Shown one piece after another: positions 40,095 through 58,100 of a stretch of 64,000 nucleotides of DNA. The notes beneath the pieces are model-generated. The model was not told the DNA's origin and made no database searches. It saw nothing but the letters and a program-made list of their open reading frames with translations. Each line of letters starts with the position of its first letter. Within the stretch, counting starts at the first letter, position 1. The translations under genes were made by a program, and so were the position numbers. This DNA comes from Odontesthes bonariensis (Eukaryota > Chordata > Actinopteri > Atheriniformes > Atherinopsidae): contig NC_134519.1 in NCBI RefSeq assembly GCF_027942865.1, positions 17,927,248 to 17,991,247 on the forward strand, given 5' to 3'.

Positions 40095-43000
40095 TCACTG
40101 TTTGTACATTCCGTGAAAGGTGACAGGAATACTGCATTCCACCTCAGCCCGAGCGACCTCTGACAGATCCTTGGCATTCAGGATCAGGAGATATCCTGGT
40201 CTCTGGGAACCGGGAGCCGCTACGATGGTAAGCAGCACTCCTGTGGAAAAAGCAGGTGCAAGACTTGCTTAACAAAACCCTTGAATTACAAATAATTTGA
40301 CCTGAAACAGCTTACGTCATAGCACCTTGTACTTTAACTGCTGTTGACTTACCATCGTCCTCATCTACTGCATCAGGAGTCTGGACGAACAGGGGCTCTG
40401 AGGGGTAGGAGTCAGGCTCTTGCCATACCCAGGTCTCCTTGGTCTTCACATTCAACTTGCAGATCTACACATGAGTTTGAAACTGAATCAACCAAGGTGT
40501 CTATTTTCCTCAAAACACAATCAAAAATGTGCAGTTTTACTCTTTACCCTGTCTGGTATGAAATGGTTAAGACCCAGGGCATAGGCGTATGTGTAATTCT
40601 TCCCTGAGTACCTCTCGTAGTTAATCTGAGGAAACTCAAAGGCTACAACACATACAAAAAAATAAAGAATTAGTCAATGAATATGCCACCTATTAAAAAC
40701 ATGTGTGTCCACACAGGTGTACTGTCACCTTGGCGAGGTCCAGAGAACAGCACCTCAGGCTCCAGGAACACCATCCCATCAGAATGCATCACAGCAGTAG
40801 CTGTGGTGTATGGCAGGCTCACGAGATTCTTCCCCTGCTCCTCCTGCATCAAGTCCACAATATAGTGATAAGAACAAGGAACACAGGTCTTTTTGTCTGT
40901 GTAGGTGGCACTTTCTGTCTCTCTGATGAGGAAGACAGGTGACTTACCTTGTGGACATCCAGGGGAATGACGTATCTGCGCACCTCTGGCTGGGGCGCCA
41001 TCATGGCTGCCTTCTTCACCTCGTCCCAGTTGGCTCTCAGGTTGGCCAGCCAGAGGTAGTTGTAAACAAACTCAAAACTACAAGAAAGAAAGGATTATAT
41101 TTATGGAACAAACAAATTTGCAGATGACTCAAAGGCAAAGATAAAGCTGCCAAACTGTAACTATTCTTTTACCCTTTCCATGCGCACAGGTCGACAACAA
41201 GGAATCCTTGGTCTTCATAGGCGTTGATATGGTGGAACATGCCAATGGGCGCTCCTTTGAACTTGAGGTCAATGTACTCTCCTGGGTCTTTCTTGGCGAT
41301 GTGGAAGTTGGTCTTTGAAAAATACATTCAAATAGAAATTGGGTATCGTGAGGCTTTGGGTGGAGAGCTGGTGATAAGGCAGCATAGATATGAATCTACT
41401 GCAACATCTTACTCCTTGTTTCTCATTGGACTCAAAGCAGTCCATGTAGTTGGAGCCTCGGATGCTCCAGGCGCTCAGGAACTTCAGCAGGTTGATTTTC
41501 ACTGGAGTCTCCACAAAGATAAAATACTTTTCTGTCATGCCGAAACTGAGATCGAAAAAAAGAGAGTGAGGCTGGAGAAAAGAACTCGGACTTAATGCAA
41601 AAGCATTGATATCAAAAATAAAAGTAAATAATAAATAAATAAACCACTCACCTGTGCACATAAGAGGGCTTGAACCTTTCAGCACTGGGGAACTGCACCA
41701 CCACCTTCGACTTCTCAATGGACTCAGACTTATCTAAAAAAGAAAGATTGATATATAAAAGAAAGAACTGCGGTTGCTTTAAAACTCCTCATAATACACA
41801 TCTCTCTTTTGTTTCCATTAAAATAAGGCGTCCAGATGGCTGTGGATCAAGCGGGGCGATCCGTGGGCAAATGCTCTTAAGACACAAGCCGGGACTTGAT
41901 CACCCCCGGCTGGGTCCCCTGGGCGAGGGTGTCTGTTGTGAGACCCGAAACACCCAGTGAACCCAGGTGTCAACACTGATGATGTGTCTTAAAGTGTATG
42001 TTAGAACAAAAAGTAGCTTTAATTTAGTTTAAATCGTCCCAGTCCTTACTATCTGACAGTATCAGTTTGTAACGTCAACTTATGAGATCTACATGTTTAC
42101 ACTGGAAAATACTTAAAAGCTCTTATGCAGTGCAATGCCATTTTCCTTTGTTAACTAATTTATAGTTTTTCCCCCCTCAGGAACACGCAGTCATTCATTT
42201 TTTAAGGTTGGCACAGGCTGTATTTCTTCAGCTGTTTCAACTTCTTATAGCAGAACATTCAGACTGACATATTTGCATCTTTAGAATTCTACACAACCCG
42301 AGTACTTGTTTTTTATATTTTGGCTTATATGACACTTAAACCTCTGCTTGTTTGTGGCATAAAATGAACTGAATTTAACGAGAGGCTATTGCTGTCTAAC
42401 TCTAGGTTTTTGTTTACTGTTTAGTACTGTCTGATCCAAACCTTTCTGTATGGGAGGGGTCCTGACGACGTTGTAGGCCAGTGTTGCACCTTTTCCCATG
42501 CAGTTTCCAATGTTATACACAGTGCCATCTCTCTCAATGTGTGGATGGGCTGTCACTCCGTTAATGTTGACAAAGTTGCACATGTCAACCTGTAGAAAAA
42601 AATAAAATCATTCCAAATGGAGAAATTCTGTAGTTTACAGGCTTTAGCTCTCCTCAAATTCTACTCTTGTATTGATGTACCTTCTTCAGTGTCTCCAAGG
42701 TGTCAGTGTTCACTTTAGTCAGGTAGTTGGTTTCTGTTACGGCATAGTAATCCTCTCCAATAGGGTAGACATTCACCAAGCAGTTGTCTGTGACCTCAAC
42801 ACCCTTGAAGTACGTGAAAAACCTAAGAATGTGCAGATCAGTGCAATGCAATTCTTAACCCAGTGAAAAATACTGCACATACCACGAATCACCAGTTCAG
42901 CACTTTTAATTGGACTCTTACTGAGGACAATAAGGGAGTGTTTTGCATGTGCAACCAACCTGGAGAAAATGTTTTTGCAGGGATCTGGATATGCAAATGT

Positions 43001-44102
43001 GCCAAACTCAGTGATTACCACACGCTTCTCTGTAATGGCTCTCACATATGCATCTGTCCTGATAAACCTGAAAGCAGGAGAGATAGACAAAGAATATCGT
43101 ACCATGACATAAAAAAACTAAAAGTTTCACCCACGTTCACTGCTCACTATCTTTAAAACCTGCACAATTATATCCCCAAAGACTATCAGCCTAACTGAAT
43201 AAGTCATACCGCATTTGGTTTACCAACAATGACACACTTTAACTCATCTTTTGCTCACGCTGTATCTCTGCTGGTTGATCTTTGACTATTGAACAGCACA
43301 CAAAGGTCCTAAAAAATTGACAAAGCCGCAGTATTGTCCTTGAAGTCTTACTTTCTGAAGTAGGTGACTTGGCCGTTCTTGAAGTCAAATTTATGCATGA
43401 GGGCCTGGCCATCAAAGAGGTGATAGAAGGGTTCATCTCCAACCTCAAAAAGTCCTGGCCCCAAACGGAGAAGACTTCCCTTCAGAAACGGAGGAATCCT
43501 TCCTGCAGAGTAAACACAAAAAGTTTTTAAGGTATTATATCGTAAAAACCCATTAATATATACATCTAAGTTAAGATCAAGACTCTGGCAGTGAGTAAAT
43601 ACCCTCAATAAAGCAATCGGTGAGAATATAAAGAATTGTTATCTATTATTATGTGAAAGATGCAAACAGACCTGTGACTGTTGCTGGCAGAGGCTCTGCT
43701 AGCTCCTCACAGGTCTCAAAGATCTTCCTGTAGCCGCCAGCTGGATGTTCAAATCTGTGAGAGCACAGATGTACACACTGTAACAGGCCACAAAACTAAA
43801 GTTTTTCATCTAGATTTTCAGCAGGTTAAATGTACATGTCTGTTAGTCTAAGTAAAAGGTGAGGTAGTTCACGGTGAAGGAGTTCAGTGTGAGCTCTAAA
43901 TCTTGGAGCGGCTTAGTCTGCAGTAGCACACTGATCATTAAAGAAAGTCACAGGATCAAGTTAAAGAGATGCTTACATTAGAGCAGAATAACAGATTATT
44001 TTCAAAATACAATAAAAATAGAAGTTTTCACGAAAAATTAACCTGCCTATGTTTTTAGCAGAATACATATTCAACTTTCATTTGAACTCACCGGCTGACC
44101 AT
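40095..44102 (-). CDS. rpe65: rpe65: retinoid isomerohydrolase, complete, 14 coding exons
   Basis: Converts all-trans-retinyl ester to 11-cis-retinol in the visual cycle, on retinal pigment epithelium ER membranes. Exons 5' to 3' on the minus strand: 44102-44092, 43754-43672, 43502-43352, 43067-42960, 42822-42681, 42589-42442, 41733-41651 (could be one base off), 41545-41413, 41312-41173, 41077-40948, 40843-40729, 40642-40548, 40464-40353, 40240-40095. They encode about 531 aa against 533 in human. The four iron-binding histidines are in [30 protein letters not shown] and [19 protein letters not shown] keeps the palmitoylated Cys (human C112). The start ATG opens an 11-nt coding exon (MVSR). 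The fish-type N-terminus suggests rpe65a over the Muller-cell rpe65c, but this is not certain. Divergent from srsf11. Confidence 0.96.
41830..41995. repeat. GC-rich unclassified insertion in rpe65 intron 6
   Basis: A sharply GC-rich block (CGGGGCGATCCG, CCCCCGGCTGGGTCCCCTGGGCGAGG, GAGACCCGAAACACCCAGTG) inside AT-rich intron sequence. It looks like a piece of a fish retroelement, but I cannot name the family and no ORF motif is visible. Confidence 0.35.
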
Positions 44103-45285
44103 GTTTCCTTCTCGTGGTAACACACAAATCAAAACTCTTAAGAAAAACCTGCAGTCACTTCTGAACTGGAAGCCTCTGATCTTCCAATGGATTTTGGGGT
44201 ATTTATTTGCCTGGTCCTCCTCACACTCATCAGGCTGTTCTCTAAATCTTTCTCCTGACCAATCACATCACACCGTGAACAAGAATCCCATTGTGCCAAT
44301 ATCCTCTGATGACTCAATGGCTGCCCCTCTGAAACCGGATTTATTGAGAGGAATATGTATAGCAGAGAACAATGCTTGGTGAAAATGTTGCAATGGTGCA
44401 TGTGACGTTTTTTTCTCAATTCTATTAATTCTAGAGGCTTCTCTGTTAACTATGCTGAATCACACTCAGAGAAGTAATTTTCAGGACTGATGGAAAATGT
44501 AACGTTGCAAAACAACATCGTTTTAGAACATGACTGAAAGCGATTAATTTAGCATTAGTGTGATCAACTCTTAAAGCTGAAAGAAGAAAATGTCACACTT
44601 TTAGACCTTTAAAGGTGTGGTTTAAGGAAAGAATCATTGAGACTGAATTTGCCAAATTGCGCTTTTGGTGTTTAATGACAACACCCCGTATTTCACTTTG
44701 CATGAAATGTTAGTTTTCCTTTTTAGAAGAATATTGGAATAATAATCTATTCTGAGACAATGGTAACCGTGTGCCTTAACTGCTGTAATCAGGTGATATA
44801 GCACAGTAGCTGTTACATATAATGCTAATTAGATGAAGCATGCCCTGCTATGCTTTGTTCTAAACTCAAAATGCCTGAACTCACTTGTCTCTGTGCCACT
44901 ATAATCCAGGTGTAGGGATTAGTCTGAAGACAGACTTTGCATTGTTTCTGGTGGGAAAAAACACCATTAGCAGAGTGTTTCACCACAGGCAGTTTTGTGA
45001 CGCGGTCTACATGTAATAGCCCACATGCACATAAATATAGATACTCTGGACAACAATGTCTCTAAAGTTTGATGAAAAAAAAATGCAATGTGCAGTTTCA
45101 AGCTTTTGTCAGCCATTCAGTACCCCTTGGTGAAATAAGCTTATTCGACAGGGAAGTCACAACATCTTACGGATGTTATAATTGCCTCAGGTTTTTAGGT
45201 CCATATCAGTTGTTTGATCCATCCCCATTATAACTTATGAACAAAACAAAACATGACTGAGCCAAGATGGAATCTAAAAATGAAG
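44103..45285. other. rpe65/srsf11 divergent intergenic region, rpe65-proximal part
   Basis: Non-coding. Besides the TATA/CCAAT-like motifs next to rpe65 I see no recognisable feature. Confidence 0.35.
44190..44210 (-). promoter_or_regulatory. rpe65: TATA-like element upstream of rpe65
   Basis: Minus-strand text CAAATAAATACCCC lies about 100 nt upstream of the rpe65 start codon, with a CCAAT-type GACCAATCACATC on the + strand near 44256. Tissue-restricted RPE65 genes are expected to have a focused promoter; assignment is inferred from position and motif only. Confidence 0.35.
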
Positions 45286-45289
45286 CTGA

Positions 45290-45420
45290 TGAGCAAAAAA
45301 TAGATAAAATGAGGATATTAGATTTTATTCAATTTTCCTAGGAAAGAACAGAATAATCTAATATCCTAATTGCCCCATCTGGGATTAATAAAGTTTTTTT
45401 CTGATTCTGATTCTGAATAC
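45290..45420 (+). repeat. LINE 3'-end remnant with stem-loop and (GATTCT)n tail
   Basis: Ends with CCCCATCTGGGATTAATAAAG followed by three TCTGATTCTGATTC units, the form of 3' tails in fish Rex/CR1/L2-like LINEs. Just upstream, 45312-45324 and 45355-45367 are exact 13-nt inverted repeats (AGGATATTAGATT), able to form a hairpin. 5'-truncated; no coding part is kept. Confidence 0.6.
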
Positions 45421-46152
45421 TTTTCCAAGATGATACACATCTGAAAAAGTTGTAATCACACCATCCTCTCGGTAGATTTAGAGTTACCATACTTTCAATA
45501 CCCTATGACAACAACAAAAAAGGCTTAATGTGTAGTCAGCATTATTAGCACTTATTATGGATTGTTGCCCATGTTGTTGCTGCTAATACATTGAATGTAT
45601 TAATTACTTTGGTTAAGTATTACACTGAGGTGAAACTATCATAAATACTGATGGGGCGTTCCTCTTTTTTCAAATAAAGCTTTTGCTATTTTGTGTATTT
45701 TGCCAATTTGGAAAGTAACTACAAAAATCACATGAATGTCATTGAGTAAAATTAAATGAATACGTTACATTGAAATATTTAAAGGGAAAATTTAAAAGAC
45801 AAGGAAGTAACAAGTACTTTAGGAGATGAATTTATACATTTGCCTGTGGAAAGATAATGACACACGAAGCACAAACAGTGATGATAAAAGGGATACACAC
45901 GGCGGAGAAACACCACGGATGTTTAGAGGCTTACTCGGTCCTTGTTTACATCACGCGAGAGGGCGACCTCTATTGGTTATTAATTGCAGGTTAAAATCAC
46001 CGTTAAAGTAGTCTTCCACAGTGCCTTATAGAAATTTACACCGCTCTGGTCTTCCCTTGGGCTGATGTACAAGTTCAATGTTTAATAGATAGAAGAAAAA
46101 CAAACAAACAAAAAATACAAACAAATAAAAAACAATCTGATCTGTGACATTA

Positions 46153-46160
46153 CCCCCCCC

Positions 46161-46193
<33 letters not shown>

Positions 46194-46194
46194 C
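46153..46194 (+). repeat. C11 and (CT)n tract upstream of srsf11
   Basis: A run of C at 46153-46163 followed by about 15 CT units. It is a homopyrimidine tract 60 bp upstream of the presumed srsf11 promoter motifs. Simple repeat; may form unusual DNA structure. Confidence 0.9.
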
Positions 46195-46216
46195 AGACAC
46201 ACTCTGTTCAGATCTA

Positions 46217-46256
46217 CGCATGCGCACTACCTTCGTAAATTTCCCAATATGGCGGC
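46217..46256 (+). promoter_or_regulatory. srsf11: srsf11 core promoter with NRF1-like and YY1-like sites
   Basis: CGCATGCGCA at 46217-46226 fits the NRF1 palindrome, and AATATGGCGGC at 46247-46257 fits YY1 (AAnATGGCGGC). YY1 sites with ATGGCGGC typically sit just at or downstream of the start of TATA-less housekeeping genes. They lie 160-200 bp upstream of the srsf11 ATG, with no TATA box. The match is by consensus only. Confidence 0.6.
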
Positions 46257-46418
46257 GAGGTTCGACAGTCGTCTGTCGTTTTAGTCGATAGCTAACGTTT
46301 AGCCAGTTAAATATATAGAAACAAATTTAATCAATGACCAGCGGATAATCGCTACTGTAATTTGAAATCTGTGTTTATCGAGTTTGTTATTGTGCGTTCA
46401 AAGAATTTGGTCGTAAAA

Positions 46419-53294
<6,876 letters not shown>

Positions 53295-53745
53295 GTGATC
53301 CGCCCTGCTTTGTCCCACATTATCCCTCCATTTCGGTTGTAAACATGCTACAAAGTTTTTCCCACTGGGGTAAATTTAAAATGTGAAGTGTTTGACATGT
53401 ATCGGTTATTCGTACAGAAGACAAGTCTGCTCTTTTGAAAATGTACAGTGTAGAGTTGTTTGCCCAATGGCTTTTTTTTTTTTTTTTTGGTTTCTTTTTA
53501 TTTAGCTGCTCTTCGTCATCACAGATGCAGTTGGTTAAACCTGGAAGTAGAGTTGCTTTGCTTCCGTTAGGCTGGTAGTCAGACTGTCACTTCACGTATT
53601 GTATCTTTTAATTTTTGTTTAGTGTTGTGGTGTAACACTCAGGCCTCTTTCTCCTCATTCACAAAACAGTTACATCTTGCTTCTGATCTGGAAGTGTTTT
53701 ATCAAGGATTTCTTTTATATAATAAAATCTGTTTGAAGAGCTGAG
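53295..53745 (+). other. srsf11: srsf11 3' UTR
   Basis: About 450 bp non-coding stretch from the stop to just past AATAAA at 53721-53726. It contains a T-rich run (53471-53489). Confidence 0.6.
53721..53726 (+). terminator. srsf11: poly(A) signal of srsf11
   Basis: AATAAA about 430 nt after the stop, followed within 40 nt by a TTTCTTATTTGTG GU/U-rich element. Confidence 0.65.
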
Positions 53746-53995
53746 AGTTTCTTATTTGTGACTTTACCTCAAACTGGGAAAGGTGATTCAAGAAGAAAAA
53801 AAAAGCCTCTAAGATCTGGAGGAGAAACTGCTTTTTCCATCTCATTGAATCAAAATGTACAGTGAGAATGATGGTGAATTTTATTCATATTTTCAAAGGA
53901 AAAATAAGACGGAAAAAGTTTGCCTTAAACAAGAGGATTAACATGATGATGCAGACACAAGGTCATTGAAACATGATGCTGGTGCTTTATTTAAA

Positions 53996-54001
53996 GGGAT
54001 G
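53996..54001 (-). terminator. ankrd13c: candidate poly(A) signal of ankrd13c
   Basis: TTTATT on + is AATAAA on the minus strand; it would make a 1.17-kb 3' UTR. Other TTTATT words occur in between (for example 54783), so shorter forms are possible. Confidence 0.35.
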
Positions 54002-55169
54002 TGAAGTAGGTATGGTTGCAGTACATATTAGCTGAAGCCAGCAAAAACTCAATGGAGAAGATTATTTTCTGTCTGGACACTTAAGAACATCCAGCTCAAT
54101 CAACTTCAGTTCAATTTTTCTCATTTGTTTCATATATATATATATATATTTTTTTTTTTTTCAGAATAAAAGTCATATGCAGACTACCAATCAGATCATT
54201 CTTGAGCACTAAAAGTTTTTTTCAAAGTGTTAGTGTTTCAGTTATTTCCCTTAATCTAAAAAGCGGCACGTCTGCAGGTAAGAAAAAAAAAAAGTTTATA
54301 GAGCACAGCTTAAAGATTCGTGTGATCCAGGGGGCCAACGCAGCCATAGCATGCCTTAAACATCAGTGCAGTGTTAAACCAATAAGAGTTTACCTGATAT
54401 CCCTTCTGGGTTCTCCCACACACAAACCTACATAGAACAATCCTCAACACAGTACAATTATTCACTCGCACAGAGCACAGAATTCATACTATCACAACAT
54501 AACATAGAGACAGCTGAGAGGTAAGATGAGCTAACCTGAAAACACAGGAGACTGCGTCCTGTACAGGGAAAAGGCTTCAATACTGAACTGCTTATGTCTT
54601 TTTTTTATGTTAAACCTTATCCCAGTGGGTTAAAAACATTCGTACGTACTTGAAATGTATTGCTACACAGTGTTACTCCTGATCTATATATATATATATA
54701 GTAGGTAATATATAAATTAATGGTAAGGTCAGTTGGAGGATATAGTTATATTTGTAATTCTTTTTTGTTGTTAATTGAAGATGAGCAATGAATTATTTAC
54801 ATGTGAAAATATTAAAATGGTGTCATCTGACAGCTTACACAGTAGTGGACAGCAGCATAGAGCAGCAGCTTTACTTGCGCCATTTGTGAACAGTGAGTAC
54901 AATGAAAGCCACCCCTCCTCTCATCAAAACAATGCCAATACTCATCTATATGTCAGATGGCGCTCTTTAATATCTCCTTGCATTGATTTGCTTTGGAAAC
55001 AAGCACAATTAACAGTAACTGATCAGTAAGACCAGCACCCCTCCCCTGGCTATTCTCTCCCTTCTTAACAGTTATACACACACACACACACATACAGAAT
55101 AAGACAATAAAGGAGTCTTCAGTCTTGCCTCCACCCTGCCAATCTTGCTTGCGGTTTTGTGTTTACGGA
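53996..55169 (-). other. ankrd13c: ankrd13c 3' UTR (probable)
   Basis: AT-rich non-coding stretch downstream (minus strand) of the ankrd13c stop. It contains short TA and CA repeats (near 54130, 54685 and 55077). The probable minus-strand AATAAA is at 53996-54001, about 270 bp from the srsf11 poly(A) signal. Confidence 0.45.
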
Positions 55170-58100
55170 TCAGAGGTCTGGGAAGCGACTGGGATCTTCC
55201 TTGTATTCAGCAGGGATGAAGAAAATAGACTCCTCAAATTCGTCGTAGCGAAACTCCTGAAAGGTGACAGTCGCTGTGATCGTGGGGAAGACGGGGATGT
55301 CTGTGGGGCAGTAAAACAAAACAAGACAATGTCATTTCCGCCCCATCTTCCTCTTGAAGCTGACACACTCGCAGGAATGCAGTGGTAGGTCGATACGTAC
55401 CGAGTTTGACTGGAAACCCAGGGGGAAGTTTCATCTGAACAAACTCCCTGAGTTTGTTGAAGTGCTTGAACGGGGCGATGACTTCCAACACATTTAGTAA
55501 CCTGGAGGCAGAGTAAAGTGAGCCTTTTTTTTCTCTTGCACTCTACTTACAAAACCTCACAGAGGACAAAACGTGTCATTTGAAATAACAAGTGAATAAA
55601 GAATCTCGCTGACAACAGTAAACTGAGTTGAATAATACTTTATCAATCCAAATAAAATATTTAATTAGGATTAATTGACATGCAGCAAATGATGCATCCA
55701 GAAGCGAATCAAACTGGGTCGTCATTCAGGGCCATTATGTGCCGTTGGATCTCCCCAAATTTAATCAATTCTCACAAGACTTTTTCAGGATGTGCCTTCA
55801 GACAGAAGTCAGATGGTATATAAAAGCTACAGCAACTTCAATCACTCCTCCAGTACATACGGACTTCTTTTTCATGTGATTTCAAAGTTGCGCATAGAGG
55901 ACGCTTCCCCTGACTCTTTAGAGATGAAAACAATTAGAAGAGAGAGAACATTTCTAGAACTGGACCTGAACATGAAACTCCTTGAGATTAGTTCTTTTTG
56001 AAAAAGTGGAAATGCATTTCATCCGGTATGCGTGGCCTCAGTAAGTTCCACAGCAGTGACCTTCACGCTCTACTTTGCCAGCCTGTCTCTGGATGAAAGG
56101 ACCTGCCTTTATCGACGCGTTTCCCAAAGCAAACGACAATTGTGCCGACTTACTATTACAGTAGCGGTTCTGCCCTGTGAAAGCTTCTTTAATGCCTCTA
56201 ATCTGTTCAGTCAGTGATAGCGGGAAGCAGCACCAGTGAATGACCTGTTTGCACATGTGCGATATGTTACCCAGATGGAGGTGTGAGGGGGAAAAAAAAA
56301 CATAATTTTGTTGCTTCTAGCTTTAACTCTGAGCGATGTTTGAAGGGATGTCACTTTGAATTGTCAGAGTGAGACTGTTTCAGATAAACTTTTAAAAAAC
56401 ATTTTGATACGTCGCAATAAATTGAACACATGTAAGGGGTGGCAGTATGAAGAGCAGGGATGCTTAACAATTACAATTAAACTTAATATTAACTGTTGAC
56501 TTATGTTGGATTAGCAATGCCTTCACAGGCCAGGATGCACATTTATCATCCAGTGCAACAGTTTTTGATTTGATCTAATCAGCGTTCTGGCCGTCGTGGA
56601 AACAGATAAACCACTTAACTGAAAACGTGCACTAATCATTGCGATCTTGGTACAACAACTCAAACATATCTTAATCTTTAAGGCAGAGGCAAACAGTAGT
56701 GTCCCAATACAGCAGACGCGCTCAAAAAAAATGACTCGATAACTCTCTGGTAAAAACAAAGTCTCCGTAAATAGCCGGGAGTGCAAATTAGAGGGGCGAA
56801 GACCAACCGGGCTTGAGAAAAACCTAATCTGCGATAAAACACAATCATTTCTCTCAAACTGCAGCGCTGGTGATTTTTTTTTGTGGTTTGGTCTTTGTGA
56901 TTATGACATTAAAGAGAACATCATCAGAGCAGCAAACGCACTTTAAACAATGCAAAGCAGAAAATGCGAAGGAGAAAATCACATTGAAAAGCCATTAGCT
57001 GTGATAAATAACGGGGTTTTAATGTTGTCTCCATTAAGGTTCACTCACTAGAGGGCATGAAGCAATTCAGTTACGCAACATATCCTGCCGGAATCTTACA
57101 TCATCATTTACCTATTTTAACTTGCGTATATCTTCTGCAGTGCATTTTCTCTGATCTCATTCATCTATTGAGCATCATTTTTCGCTGAAAATAAAATCAA
57201 TTTGTGCATAAAAAAAATAAAAACTGCATTTTTTTCCGTTTCTGGTACGTTAAACCAGAAAAATATACAAATATTACTGGGAAAAAAAAGCTCTCAAGTC
57301 TGGTCAGTCAAAGGTATTCTCATTTTTTAAGCAAAAAAAAAAACGTTAATGGCGAAAATAACTTACTATCAATATTATTTATTGTTTCCAAGTCAATTAA
57401 TACTGTAGCTCAGGCAATGGGAAAACGCCAAATATTTGTTTGAGGTCGGTCAGGAACAGTTACACAGATATATGCTCGTGTGTGTAATGGACAGCCAGCA
57501 AGGAGGAACCCCCCCGCACTGCCCAGCGATGCCGCCACTCGCTGAGTCCACATCACCAGAATGCTGTTTGAAGGCAAACTCTGTTATGGTGCCGACACAC
57601 CTCTGTAGGGCTAGTGCAACCGAGTAAAGGCCAAAAACTGCATCTGAAGTGCCGTTTAGAGAATGAGGAAAAAAAAAAGAACGATTCTGTTTTTTGGAAA
57701 AAGCGGCTGAGCTAAATCAACGTACATTTGTCCTCTTTTTTTTTTTTTTTAAATATAATCTTCATCCGTGTGAAGCCTTTTCATGTATCAGGCCTGTACA
57801 TCATCTGAATTATTTAATCTCTACTCCTTTGTCTAAAATCCCAAGTGTATTCACCCAAGATCAACCTGCACAGAAAGCTTTAAAAAGAGATCTAAGGCGG
57901 TCGGGGATGTACTTACGACTCAATGCCCAGAGGGAAATCCTGGCTCATGGCTACAGTAGCTTTGAAGTTCTTCCTACTTTCCTTACACACAAGCTCTCGG
58001 CCGAGATGAGGAGGCCTGAAGGCGGGAAGAAACACAGGCAAAGGCACAGAGATGTTTAACACTCAGCAGCTACACAGGTTTCCTTGTAGCTGCCCTGAAT

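Noticed and set aside
41269-41718. 149-codon minus-strand open frame
   Set aside because: It is two rpe65 exons read through the intron between them; splice sites and phase place the exons separately.
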